A stretch of 64,000 nucleotides of DNA from Pirellulales bacterium (GCA_019636345.1 JAHBXQ010000001.1:463985-527984), one strand, 5' to 3'; positions 39,697-47,387 are shown, counted from the stretch's first letter. A program made the numbers and translations. The notes: generated by a model from the letters alone, not told the origin.

Positions 39697-39799
39697 AATG
39701 ATCGGCGCTTCAACGCTGGCCGGCGCGTAGACAGGTGAACTGAAGAGTCCCTTCATTGAACCGCCAGCAGCGACAAAGCGGAGTTCTCACTAACCGAGA

Positions 39800-39917
39800 A
39801 GTAGAAAGGGACCCAGCTCAGTTCTTCGGTCCAACCATCGAAAGCCGAGCCACGGCGCGATGGAGCGCGTGGCAAATCATTCCTCCCGGGAACGCAGCGA
39901 GCAGTACGGGGCATGCC
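39800..39917. repeat. dispersed hairpin repeat, copy R1
   Basis: Related to R2 (40815-40918) and R3 (43531-43641). Shared landmarks in order: GAAGNAGAAAGG, TTCTTCGGTCCA, GCCGA-CCACGGCGCGAT, GCGTGGCAAATCATTCC, CCCGGGAACGCAGC. The CCACG...CGTGG part is a hairpin in R1 and R2. Confidence 0.7.
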
Positions 39918-40078
39918 GCAGCCGAACCGAACCGAACCGTCTCGACCCATCGCAATAAAAATCTATTTGCGTCCTGCATTTTGCCGTGATAATTTGGGCA
40001 TGCACGGCGCACTTCCAGGGCGCCGTCCCCTTGAAGCGTTTGTGTTCGATCCGAAAACAAGAGTGGATAAGGCGTGTC

Positions 40079-40879
40079 ATGAGAACGTTGACCTTCATCG
40101 TCTGTGCGTTATGCGCCGGCATCGCCAGCCTCAATGCTCGCGCCACGTTGACTCCGTACAACGCCGGCGGCATTGATCTGGTTTACAGCAGCGTCAGCGA
40201 CGTCACTTGGTTGCAGCACGGCAACCTGCTCGGCAGTTGGATCAACGCCAGCGGCGCCCAAGCCGTCTTCGACGCCATCGCCGACAAAGTGCCCACGGTC
40301 ACGCTGTCCTATTCGTTCTCGGGCCCCGAGGTGCACACGCTTGTCTTAGGCGATTACTCGGGGGCATGGGGCGCCGACGGCAGAGCGACGTTCTACGGCG
40401 CCTTCGCATTCGTCGAGTACTTGAACGCCGTCTCGTACGGCGGCATCAACGGGTGGCGCCTGCCGGACGCGATCAACACGGTCTACCCCAACCCGTTCCC
40501 GAGCGGCTACGTCAAATCCGGCGACTTCGGGCAGCTCTACTACGACGAGTTGAACTCCACGTTCACCGGAATGGCGGATCCCCTGAACTACTTCACCGAC
40601 GAAGTCCATGCGCAGTACTGGTCGTTTACCTTGTTCGACAACACCGACATTGTTCAGCCCTACGGCTTCCACGTCGGCCAGGGAGACCAGTATTTTCTCA
40701 ACAAGGACTTTCCCTTCTACGTGTGGCCCGTGTTCAGCGGGCAGATCGCGGTGGTGCCAGAGCTTTCCAGTGCCTGGCTGGCGGGGCCCGTTCTGCTGTT
40801 CGCAGCCGCCCTTGGAAGAAGAAAGGGAACGCACATTTCTTTGGTCCACAGCGCGGAAGCCGAACCACGGCGCGATTGA
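40079..40879 (+). CDS. exported protein, DUF1566-like, with PEP-CTERM-like C-terminus
   Basis: 266 aa. Signal peptide (TLTFIVCALCAGIASLNARA). The mature part has DVTWLQHGNLLG near 38 and NGWRLPDAIN near 122, the usual D-x2-T-x-L-x-W and WRLP landmarks of DUF1566-like exported proteins. The C-terminus has VPELSSAWLAGPVLLFAAAL then GRRK, a PEP-CTERM-type helix and basic end with Leu replacing Pro in the VPEP motif. The final ~17 residues are encoded by repeat R2, which has extended the frame. AAGG lies 6 bases before ATG 40079. Confidence 0.78.
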   Translation: MRTLTFIVCALCAGIASLNARATLTPYNAGGIDLVYSSVSDVTWLQHGNLLGSWINASGAQAVFDAIADKVPTVTLSYSFSGPEVHTLVLGDYSGAWGADGRATFYGAFAFVEYLNAVSYGGINGWRLPDAINTVYPNPFPSGYVKSGDFGQLYYDELNSTFTGMADPLNYFTDEVHAQYWSFTLFDNTDIVQPYGFHVGQGDQYFLNKDFPFYVWPVFSGQIAVVPELSSAWLAGPVLLFAAALGRRKGTHISLVHSAEAEPRRD

Positions 40880-40918
40880 TCGCGTGGCAAATCATTCCCC
40901 CCCCGGGGACGCAACTCT
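40815..40918. repeat. dispersed hairpin repeat, copy R2
   Basis: Second copy of the R1/R3 family. Contains CCACGGCGCGATTGATCGCG then TGG, a strong hairpin (CCAC/GTGG and GCGAT/ATCGC). It overlaps the 3' end of the DUF1566-like gene and ends about 24 bases before the intI remnant. Confidence 0.75.
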
Positions 40919-40941
40919 GACGACTGTTCGGATCTAACGAC

Positions 40942-41166
40942 TGGCGGCCCATCCTGCGTCTGGCTCGCAAGTCTCCCCCTGCCAACCGCGAATGGGTTTG
41001 GCAGTTCGTGTCTCCTCAAAACCATCGCTGGGCCAAGGCGAAGGCCGACAATCACGGAAGGCCTCATGGTCACGAGTCTCTCGCCCCAAAGTCTCTTAAG
41101 CAGGCTGCTGGACAAGCGGGGCCGACGAAACGAGTCACAAGCCGCACGTTCCGCCATTCATTCGCC
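40942..41166 (+). pseudogene. truncated integron-type tyrosine recombinase (intI) C-terminal remnant
   Basis: In-frame codons read WRPILRLARKSPPANREW, then VWQFVSPQNHRWAKAKAD, then HESLAPKSLKQAAGQAG, then PTKRVTSRTFRHSFAT. Tyrosine integron integrases have the same series: an EWxWQxVFP block, the IntI-specific additional segment, a H...L...LxxA...AGIxKR run and HTFRHSFATHLLE holding the catalytic HxxR box (here RTFRHS, first His lost). The reading then breaks at FAT into unrelated sequence with a repeat at 41172, and everything before the EWVWQ block is missing, including the first catalytic Arg. Normal IntI is over 300 aa, so this is a dead fragment. Orientation is the same as the cassette genes downstream. 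Confidence 0.75.
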
Positions 41167-41171
41167 ACTCC

Positions 41172-41208
41172 TGAGCGGCCGGCGCTAGCCGCCGGTGACT
41201 GCCGCCAA
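41172..41208. repeat. GC-rich palindromic repeat, copy 2
   Basis: Begins TGAGCGG and contains GGCGCTAGCCGCCGG and TGCCGCCAA; copy 1 is at 28450-28487. It sits at the break point of the intI remnant. Confidence 0.6.
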
Positions 41209-41509
41209 CGCCTCGAACCGGTTCAACCGCTCCCTCGCTCCGTTTCCCCCAGTGTGGCATGCCCTCGTCCGCGTGGGCATGGCGCAGTATCGGGAAGACA
41301 TGCCCACGACGACGGCCCGTCGAGGCCATGCCGCACGTCCGTTTGAACAACGGATCGGCACTGCATCACGCAGCGAGAAGATTGATAGAGACGCAACCCG
41401 CGTCTACACTGCGACTTGCGAGGCTCGGCCGCCTGCGCGTTAGGCTGACGACCTTGTAGCCTCCAGGCGTTACGTTAAGCATTCTATAAACAAGTTCGGC
41501 GGTGTGTGC
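41209..41509. other. cassette-array leading segment with GTTAGGC core
   Basis: No gene recognised. A GTTRRRY core, GTTAGGC, lies at 41439-41445 behind CCTGCGC, and a second, GTTAAGC, at 41474-41480. The first could be the right end of an attI or of a lost attC and would mark the left edge of the first cassette. No matching left core was found upstream, so this part is tentative. Confidence 0.4.
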
Positions 41510-41848
41510 ATGTTTGTCTCGGAGCGCTGGGGATTTCTTGTGCCAATCATCGGGTTAGCGGTTCTGGCGCTGACAGAAGCCATCTCTGAGTTTATCGCCG
41601 GCGACGATGCGTTCTATCAAAACAATCCCTGGGTGAAGTTTATCGGTTTTTGCGTTGTTGCCGCAATACTATGGCCACTTGGTCGTTGGCTGAACCGAAA
41701 GGCGCCTGAGCGGACTTTAGTTGATCCCAACACAGGAGAGCAAGTCGTACTCCAAATCGGAGGCGGCAACACGTTGTTCTTTATTCCCATGCAGTTTTGG
41801 GCTCCTATTGCTATTGTGCTGGGTCTCATATTCTTGGTTTCCAAGTAA
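41510..41848 (+). CDS. small membrane protein in an integron-like cassette
   Basis: 112 aa. Three hydrophobic stretches: WGFLVPIIGLAVLALTEAIS (about 5-24), VKFIGFCVVAAILWPLGRWL (about 41-60) and MQFWAPIAIVLGLIFLVSK at the C-terminus (about 94-112). Between the second and third is a short soluble loop (APERTLVDPNTGEQVVL). The DNA is visibly more AT-rich than the neighbouring core genes. The stop codon is followed after two bases by an attC-like site. No family recognised. ATG 41510; a GTG two codons upstream is possible. Confidence 0.65.
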   Translation: MFVSERWGFLVPIIGLAVLALTEAISEFIAGDDAFYQNNPWVKFIGFCVVAAILWPLGRWLNRKAPERTLVDPNTGEQVVLQIGGGNTLFFIPMQFWAPIAIVLGLIFLVSK

Positions 41849-41850
41849 TC

Positions 41851-41986
41851 GCCTAGCAACGCGTTGCCGTTCACTCGGCGGCCCTGCGCCGACCCTACGG
41901 TCGCTTTGGCGTTTCTCCTCCACGGCGGTATACTGATGATCGATCCTGCTCGCTTGAGGGCGGGCAACTGAGCTTTGGCGTTAGGC
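41851..41986 (+). other. attC-like integron recombination site 1
   Basis: 136 bases with standard attC layout. R'' GCCTAGC at 41851-41857 pairs with R' GTTAGGC at 41980-41986 (one G-T wobble). Inside, L'' GTTGCC at 41863-41868 pairs with L' GGCAAC at 41963-41968. Spacers are 5 and about 11 bases. The core GTTAGGC fits GTTRRRY; cleavage would be after G at 41980. The site lies directly behind the membrane-protein stop codon. Confidence 0.65.
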
Positions 41987-42028
41987 GGCAGAAGGCGCCG
42001 TCGTCGCACATCCAGGAGTCCTCCATAC

Positions 42029-42526
42029 ATGCCGCGGAACGCCGACTCGGAGATTGCAGTCTTCATCAGCCACTCGCACAGAGACAAGAATATCGCGGAG
42101 GCGTTGGTCAACTTCCTGATCGCAGGCGTTGGCCTTGAACCGGATGACATTCGCTGCACGTCGCACTCGCCAACTGGCCTCGCGATTGGTTCACTGATCG
42201 CCAACCGACTGCGTGACGAGATCGAGAACTGCGACTACTTTCTGCCCTTGATCACCCCGAACACGTTGAGCAGTGAGTTCGTCGCTTTCGAGATAGGTGC
42301 CGCATGGGCTCTCGAAACCTCCCTGGCGCCTCTTGTGCTGGAGAGCGCAACAACGAAGATCCCTGCGCTGCTACAAGGCCTTGTGTATTGCGACCTGAAG
42401 AGCTTGGACGCCCTCATTCAGCTCGTTTCTGAGCTGTCACAAGAGCTCTTCTATGCGCAGGACCGCCGCTCACCGAACCAGATGCTGTCTGCCGCACGTA
42501 CGTTCCTGGCTGCGACTGCCGTCTAA
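42029..42526 (+). CDS. TIR-domain protein (cassette-borne, candidate defence gene)
   Basis: 165 aa, a single TIR-type domain. AVFISHSHRDKNIAEALVNF near 10-30 (box-1-like), an acidic middle, ANRLRDEIENCDYFLPLITP near 66-85 and SSEFVAFEIGAAWALETS near 90-107, where the Glu in FEIGAAW is at the place of the NADase catalytic Glu in TIR proteins. No other domain or signal peptide. ATG 42029 follows CAGGAG by ~11 bases. Its TAA stop forms part of the attC-like core GTCTAAC, as in integron cassettes. Bacterial TIR proteins commonly deplete NAD during phage defence; that role here is inference. Confidence 0.82.
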   Translation: MPRNADSEIAVFISHSHRDKNIAEALVNFLIAGVGLEPDDIRCTSHSPTGLAIGSLIANRLRDEIENCDYFLPLITPNTLSSEFVAFEIGAAWALETSLAPLVLESATTKIPALLQGLVYCDLKSLDALIQLVSELSQELFYAQDRRSPNQMLSAARTFLAATAV

Positions 42527-42649
42527 CCCCTCGCTCGAGAGGCGACCCTCCAAGGCCGACTGCTTTGCCCGGCGGACTGGGGGCAGTTATTGTCGGTCTG
42601 CCGGACAAAGCTTCCGGCCGCTCCGGGCGATTCAGCTCGAACGTTAGCT
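42521..42649 (+). other. attC-like integron recombination site 2 (weaker)
   Basis: R'' GTCTAAC (42521-42527, a perfect RYYYAAC) overlaps the TIR stop codon. R' GTTAGCT (42643-42649) departs from GTTRRRY at one base. The interior has a GCTCGAG/CTCGA pairing and GC-rich palindromic parts, but L boxes are less clear than in site 1. After it, 42650-42851 shows no gene. Confidence 0.4.
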
Positions 42650-42851
42650 GCCCAGAGCCAATCGCCCCAGAACGCACTCAAAGCCGCTGAGGTCGTGTCT
42701 CCGCTGCAAGTCTCAGCAACCTGAATGTTGCTGATGCTGGACCGCCCGCTGTCTCGCTGCCCGAGTCGCCCGCGAAGGAAGCTCACCCAGCAACAGCTTG
42801 ACACCCGCCTGCGGGTCAGCAAGGCGTTGGACCTGCGACCAGCCGAACGGA

Positions 42852-43157
42852 TCATTGCCCCCGCTTCTTCCAGTGATCTGGGTGTCGGCTGGCATGGTAG
42901 ACGGCGACGATCAGCGTGCGATCAACGTCTTCTCGGTAGACGACGACAAAGGGGAATCGGGTCAGGCGACGGCAGCGGTACAACCGGCTGTCATCGTGGT
43001 AGGCGCCTTGCCGAGGATGTTCCTCAATCAAGCCCAGCACGCGCTCCAGGGCGGCCAGGAACTGGTCGGCGACCTCGGGGTTCCGCTCGGCGTACCAGTC
43101 GCTGGCCTCTTGAATCTCGCCAGGGACCTCCGGCAGAAATGCGAGCCGCTTAGCCAT
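42852..43157 (-). CDS. RelE/ParE-family toxin
   Basis: 101 aa. AFLPEVPGEIQEASDWYAER near 5, LGLIEEHPRQGAYHDDSRL near 42-60, RFPFVVVYREDVDRTLIVAV near 67-86 and HASRHPDHW near 88: the small alpha/beta toxin pattern that acts on ribosome-bound mRNA or gyrase. The ATG at 43157 overlaps the antitoxin stop by 8 bases, so antitoxin is translated first. It is on the opposite strand to the integron-like cassettes. ParE versus RelE not decidable here. Confidence 0.88.
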   Translation of the reverse strand: MAKRLAFLPEVPGEIQEASDWYAERNPEVADQFLAALERVLGLIEEHPRQGAYHDDSRLYRCRRLTRFPFVVVYREDVDRTLIVAVYHASRHPDHWKKRGQ

Positions 43158-43410
43158 TGTCCGGTGACTTCGATTGCCAGGGCTTGCCGGTGATACCGGG
43201 CCAGGCGTCTTCAATGGGGATTGCCGTCGTTTCCCCGCTTTCGAGGCTGGCGACCCTTCGGTCAACCTCTTCGATCCACGCCTGCCGGACCGTTTTAGCC
43301 TCGGCTTGGGTCGGCTCAACGCTCCCCATCAGACGAACGGCCAAATCCTCTCGCGCGTCCGCCGGCAGTTTAAGCGCCTCGGCAAGAATGTGCTGGGCTT
43401 GAGTGTCCAT
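43150..43410 (-). CDS. addiction-module antitoxin (Unstab_antitox type)
   Basis: 86 aa. AQHILAEALKLPADAREDLA near 4-23, VRLMGSVEP, then WIEEVDRRVASLESGETTAI near 52-71, the typical short acidic antitoxin that neutralises the adjoining RelE/ParE-like toxin and ends with PWQSKSPDNG. ATG 43410 is preferred; an upstream ATG at 43452 adds 14 residues. Confidence 0.85.
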   Translation of the reverse strand: MDTQAQHILAEALKLPADAREDLAVRLMGSVEPTQAEAKTVRQAWIEEVDRRVASLESGETTAIPIEDAWPGITGKPWQSKSPDNG

Positions 43411-43530
43411 CGGGTCGCTTCTCGCGGGTTTCGTGGCAGCCGGCGCTTTCATTCTATCACAATCTCGCCTGCTCGACGCAAGCCATTCTCACAACGTCAG
43501 GGCCGCGACTTTCTCCAAGTTCCTGAGAGT

Positions 43531-43641
43531 CGAAGGAGAAAGGAACGCAGTTGATTTCTTCGATCCAAATCGCGAGAGCCGAACCACGTTGCTAGTGAGC
43601 GCGCGGCAAAGCATCCCCCGGGAGCCCAGCAAGCAGCGCGG
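43531..43641. repeat. dispersed hairpin repeat, copy R3
   Basis: Third copy of the R1/R2 family: GAAGGAGAAAGGAACGCAG, TTTCTTCGATCC, GCCGAACCACG, GCGGCAAAGCATCCC, GGGAGCCCAGC. More diverged in the hairpin. The gap 43411-43771 holds nothing else recognised. Confidence 0.65.
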
Positions 43642-43771
43642 CCTGCCGACAACCGAACCGCCTCTCTACGCCTCTCGCCTGAGTCTGATCCGCCCCGGAA
43701 CGATGCACGCAAGCTCCGCGCCGAACAGTCTTGGCTGCGTTCCCTCTTGCTCGCAATCTGGCCGGCCCAAG

Positions 43772-44245
43772 CTACGCCGGCAAGTCGCGCTTGGGATTGA
43801 GCCCCGCCGCCTCGTGGACGATTCGTTCAAGCGTCGCAGCGGCGGCGGCGATCACCAGGGCGCCGAATGCGAAGAGGACCCCCATCATGATCGCCGCAGG
43901 GGGATCGTCGCTGTAGCGCAGCAGGAACGCCTCGCCGAGCGCCACAAAGCCGACAAGCGCGTACGCACAATGGCGGATCGTCCGCAACGCCTGTGCGGCC
44001 GCGGGGGTGAACATCTCCTGCCGCCCAGCGTAGCTCAGCACCTTGAAGGCCTGATAGAGCGCCCAGAAAAACGCCACGGACGCGACGTACGCATACGCCA
44101 GGAAGGGATCGTGGAAGTACACCTCGAAGGGCGTCGCGTGGGCGTTTCGTCCCTCGAAGTGCGGTTCCCCGAGCAGAAACGCCAGGGCGCCCACGCCGAC
44201 CAGCACGACGACGAACTGGAGAAACACCGTGGCGCTTCGCTGCAT
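43772..44245 (-). CDS. DUF2975-like membrane protein
   Basis: 157 aa, four hydrophobic segments: FLQFVVVLVGVGALAFLLGE (about 8-27), a second around 45-75 (AYAYVASVAFFWALYQAFKV), a third around 92-112, a fourth around 118-142 (AAIMMGVLFAFGALVIAAAA). GEPHFEGRNAHATP after helix 1 and the 4-helix layout fit DUF2975. Function unknown. 15 bases downstream of the threonine synthase stop, same strand, so probably in its operon. Confidence 0.72.
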   Translation of the reverse strand: MQRSATVFLQFVVVLVGVGALAFLLGEPHFEGRNAHATPFEVYFHDPFLAYAYVASVAFFWALYQAFKVLSYAGRQEMFTPAAAQALRTIRHCAYALVGFVALGEAFLLRYSDDPPAAIMMGVLFAFGALVIAAAAATLERIVHEAAGLNPKRDLPA

Positions 44246-44260
44246 GGTCCGCTCGCTTGC

Positions 44261-45733
44261 TTAACTGTTCAGTTGAATCGCCTGCACGATCGCCGCCAAG
44301 TCGTTGGGGGTCTTCACCGCACGGTTCGCGAACGCCGCGCGGCTCACCCCGCGTTTGCCCAGGACGCGGTTGAATTCGTCCTGGTCGGTCGTGTGATAGG
44401 CGACCGTCGCGGTGGGGTCTTTGAGCTGGTGGCCCGTGAGAATGCAGACGACTCGGTCGCTGGGGGCGATCACCCCTTGCTCGCGGAGCAGTTTCGCCCC
44501 GGCGACGCTCGCGGCCGAGGCGGGTTCGCAGCCGAACCCGTTGGCGCCGACTTGGGCCTTGGCGTCCAGGATGTCCTGGTCGCTCGCCTCGCGGACCACC
44601 CCGTCGCAACAGGACAGCGCCCGCAGGCACTTCGTGAGATTCACCGGGCGATTGATCTCGATCGCGCTGGCGATCGTGTCCGCCTTGGCCTTCGCCGCGT
44701 CGAGCTCGGCGTAGTAGGCGCCGACCGCGTCCATGTCGGGCCGGCCGTCGTTCCAGCGCACGCCGCGGCGATTGACCAACTCGTCGAGCGTGCTCGCTCC
44801 CGCGGCGTTGACGACCGCCAGCCGGGGGATGCGATCGATGAGCCCCAACTCGTGCAGCTCGTGAAACGCCTTGCCGAACGCGCTCGAGTTGCCGAGGTTC
44901 CCCCCCGGGACGACGATCCAGTCGGGAACCTCCCAGTCGAGGCTTTCAAGCACGCGGAACATGATCGTCTTCTGCCCTTCCAGCCGGAAGGGATTGACGC
45001 TGTTGACCAGGTAGATGCCCAGTTGCTGGCTCACCTCTTTGACGCGCTGCATCGCGTCGTCGAAGTCTCCTTCGATCTGGACGGTCAGGGCGCCGTAGTC
45101 GAGCGCCTGCGACAGCTTGCCGTAGCTGATCTTCCCCGAGCCGATGAAGATGACCGCCTGCATGAGCTTGCTGGAGCAGCAATACAGGGCGAGCGAGGCG
45201 CTGGTGTTGCCGGTCGAGGCGCACGCAGCCCGCTTCGCCCCGATCATGTGGGCGTGGCTGAACGCGGCGGTCATGCCGTTGTCTTTGAAGCTGCCCGAGG
45301 GGTTCATCCCCTCGTACTGCAGGAACAGCCGCCCCGCGTCCATGCCGACGTACTTCCCCACGCCGTCGGTGGGGACCAGGGGAGTTTGCCCCTCGCCGAT
45401 CGTGACGATCTTCTCGGGCGGGGCGAACGACAGCAGTTCGTGGAACCGCCACACGCCGCTGCGACACAGGGGCTCGTTGCGGCGAGCCCATTTTTTCTCG
45501 AACCAGCGAAGCGAATCGGGGGGCCCGAGCCGGTCCCAGTCGTACGACACGTCGAGCAGTCCCCCGCAGTCGGCGCACGCGGTCCGGACCTCGCCCACGT
45601 CGTACGTGGCCCCGCAATCGGGGTTGAGGCACTGCTGGAACGCCAGATCGGTCTTCACGTTGCCGAGGGTCGCCACGGTCGGGACTCCGAGATCTCGCGG
45701 CGCACCGGCAAGTCGCCAATAACCGCATGCCAT
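44261..45733 (-). CDS. thrC: threonine synthase
   Basis: 490 aa. O-phosphohomoserine to threonine, PLP-dependent. N-terminal zinc-ribbon-like pair ([20 protein letters not shown]) precedes the core. PLP lysine in [11 protein letters not shown] near 148, [14 protein letters not shown] near 170 (phosphate loop), [19 protein letters not shown] near 275 and [16 protein letters not shown] near 400. The zinc ribbon is typical of the longer archaeal/planctomycete class. ATG 45733 annotated; GTG at 45676 ([11 protein letters not shown]) is a credible alternative that removes about 19 residues. Confidence 0.94.
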   Translation of the reverse strand: MACGYWRLAGAPRDLGVPTVATLGNVKTDLAFQQCLNPDCGATYDVGEVRTACADCGGLLDVSYDWDRLGPPDSLRWFEKKWARRNEPLCRSGVWRFHELLSFAPPEKIVTIGEGQTPLVPTDGVGKYVGMDAGRLFLQYEGMNPSGSFKDNGMTAAFSHAHMIGAKRAACASTGNTSASLALYCCSSKLMQAVIFIGSGKISYGKLSQALDYGALTVQIEGDFDDAMQRVKEVSQQLGIYLVNSVNPFRLEGQKTIMFRVLESLDWEVPDWIVVPGGNLGNSSAFGKAFHELHELGLIDRIPRLAVVNAAGASTLDELVNRRGVRWNDGRPDMDAVGAYYAELDAAKAKADTIASAIEINRPVNLTKCLRALSCCDGVVREASDQDILDAKAQVGANGFGCEPASAASVAGAKLLREQGVIAPSDRVVCILTGHQLKDPTATVAYHTTDQDEFNRVLGKRGVSRAAFANRAVKTPNDLAAIVQAIQLNS

Positions 45734-46158
45734 GCAAGGACTTACAAGAGTAGTTTACTGCCCGCGACGACCCGCGACAACGCGGACGCGCTCGGGGCAC
45801 AGACGCCGACTTGGGCTCCCTCGTTCGTGCGACGGGGGCGTCGCACGACGAAGCCCCCAGGGTCTCAACGGGGGCGTCCCGGCGCGACGCCCCGCCCCCT
45901 CGTCGAGAGCCCGTCCGGTCGCCGTCGAGCGGCTGGGGGACGAGCCGATCCGAGCCGCGGACCGGACCGCGTAGGCTGGCAGGGGGCGGCGTTCAACTTT
46001 CCTTCGCAACTCGCAACCGCAGGCAATCAAACAACTTGCGCCGCGTGGCGAGCGCGGCCAGCGGTTTGACGGTCGTTAAGGACGGGTTTACAATAAGGGG
46101 TCTCAACTTGCTCGTCGCGCCCATGCAGTCGCATCGGGCTCCTCAGGAGAAGCACACG
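45734..46158. other. divergent intergenic region with a promoter
   Basis: 425 bases between thrC and the DksA-like gene. Contains the palindrome at 45830-45860 and the 46066-46094 promoter. No small gene seen. Confidence 0.5.
46066..46094 (+). promoter_or_regulatory. sigma-70-like promoter of the DksA-like/lspA unit
   Basis: TTGACG at 46066-46071 and TACAAT at 46089-46094 with a 17-base spacer. The transcript would start about 55 bases before ATG 46159, which has AGGAGA as Shine-Dalgarno. Confidence 0.65.
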
Positions 46159-46539
46159 ATGAAGAATGCGGACATGAAGGTTTATCGGGATCGGCTCCTC
46201 GATTTGCGCTCGCGACTCCGCGGCGACGTGAGCTCGATGGCCGATGCCGCCCTGCGGAAATCGGGCGCCGAGGGCCCCGACTCCTCCAGCATGCCCATCC
46301 ACATGGCCGAGCTTGGCAGCGACAACTACGAGCAAGAGTTCACGCTCAGCCTGCTGGCCACCGAAGAGGATCAGCTCGGAAACATCGAACTGGCTCTCCA
46401 ACGGATCGAAGACGGAGTCTACGGCAAGTGCGTCGATTGCGAGGGGGTGATCCCCAAGCTGCGGCTCAACGCCCTCCCCTTCACGCCCGTTTGCATCAAG
46501 TGCGCCGAGGCCCGCGATCGGGACGGGGGCGGGAGCTGA
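46159..46539 (+). CDS. TraR/DksA-family zinc finger protein
   Basis: 126 aa. Coiled N-terminal half (VYRDRLLDLRSRLRGDVSSM), then LLATEEDQLGNIELALQRIE and a C4 zinc finger, CVDCEGVIPKLRLNALPF then TPVCIKCAE, of DksA type. DksA proteins enter the RNA-polymerase secondary channel and work with ppGpp. The motif DxxDxA at the coiled-coil tip, needed by E. coli DksA, is not seen, so the activity may differ. AGGAGA is 9 bases before ATG. lspA begins 34 bases later. Confidence 0.9.
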   Translation: MKNADMKVYRDRLLDLRSRLRGDVSSMADAALRKSGAEGPDSSSMPIHMAELGSDNYEQEFTLSLLATEEDQLGNIELALQRIEDGVYGKCVDCEGVIPKLRLNALPFTPVCIKCAEARDRDGGGS

Positions 46540-46573
46540 CCCTGCCGCCGGCAGGGCGCGGCCCTCATTCTGC

Positions 46574-47164
46574 ATGGTGATCGCGATGGATCGCAGCCTC
46601 TCGACTCGTCGGCGTCATGTGGCGCTGTTTGCGGTCATCGCCGTCGCCGGCTGCGCGGTCGATCTGCTCACCAAACAGTGGGCCTTCGCGCAGCCCGACC
46701 TGCTGGCTCACGAGGTCCGCTGGGCCTGGACCGGGTACGCGGGGATCCAGCTCAGCCTGAACGAAGGCGCCCTGTTCGGCATGGGACAGGGAAAGGTCGC
46801 CCTGTTCGCAGCCTTCGGTCTGGCGGCCTGCGTGGCGATTCCCTGGTGGCTCCTCCGCGGCGGCGCCGAGGGTGATTGGCGAATTGCCGCCATCCTGGGC
46901 CTCGTGCTGGGCGGCGTGCTCGGCAACCTTTACGACCGGCTCGGTCTGCCGGGGCTCGAGTGGGGAGGATTCGACCCTTCCCGCGCCGGCGAGCGCGTCT
47001 ACGCCGTACGCGACTTCTTCCTCCTCGCCGGCCGCTGGAGCGACGACCCGGCCGAGCGGCTCGTGTGGCCCAACTTCAACGTGGCCGATGCGCTGCTGGT
47101 TTGCGGCGCGGGGGCGCTCCTCCTCGCGTCGTTCCGGCCCCAGCGCCCGGCGGTCGAGAGCTGA
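46574..47164 (+). CDS. lspA: lipoprotein signal peptidase (signal peptidase II)
   Basis: 196 aa. Cleaves prolipoprotein signal peptides in the membrane. Four hydrophobic stretches. VDLLTKQWAF near 25, LNEGALFGMGQG near 62 (N-x-G-A block), GGVLGNLYDRLGLPG near 112 with catalytic Asp, VRDFFLLAG near 142 and WPNFNVADALLV near 163 with the second catalytic Asp. It is longer than E. coli LspA by a loop at 124-140. A second ATG at 46586 is possible. Likely co-transcribed with the DksA-like gene. Confidence 0.95.
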   Translation: MVIAMDRSLSTRRRHVALFAVIAVAGCAVDLLTKQWAFAQPDLLAHEVRWAWTGYAGIQLSLNEGALFGMGQGKVALFAAFGLAACVAIPWWLLRGGAEGDWRIAAILGLVLGGVLGNLYDRLGLPGLEWGGFDPSRAGERVYAVRDFFLLAGRWSDDPAERLVWPNFNVADALLVCGAGALLLASFRPQRPAVES

Positions 47165-47387
47165 GCGCCGGCAGCGGCCGCCCGGGGCGTCGGAAAGGCC
47201 CCAGTCGCGCTGCAGCTTGCGGGATGCCGCAAATCGCCGCATCTGAGAGGAGTTTTATGGTTGTTGTGTTTACTTCTCGCTCAGAATCCCGGTAGACCCG
47301 ACGTGAGTTGCTGTCGAGTGCGGCAAGCGTGACAGATGCGAACGGTCGCATCCGCCTGCCGTCGGGATCTGTTCTGTCGCGACGCGT

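Larger units (their letters stand above)
39533..40078. other. repeat-filled intergenic region between two divergent exported-protein genes
   Basis: 546 bases without a gene. It holds the 39586-39696 inverted repeat and copy R1 of a dispersed ~110-base repeat (about 39800-39917). AAGG before ATG 40079 serves the plus-strand gene. Confidence 0.6.

Noticed and set aside
41439-41445. A complete attC site ending at GTTAGGC
   Set aside because: No matching left core or L boxes could be found upstream, so it is listed only as a core motif.
42852-43410. TA module as a third integron cassette
   Set aside because: It lies on the opposite strand and no GTTRRRY/RYYYAAC pair brackets it; could be independent cargo.
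43403-46069. An 888-codon plus-strand frame
   Set aside because: Covers the antisense of threonine synthase and DUF2975 gene; no domain, high Arg/His.
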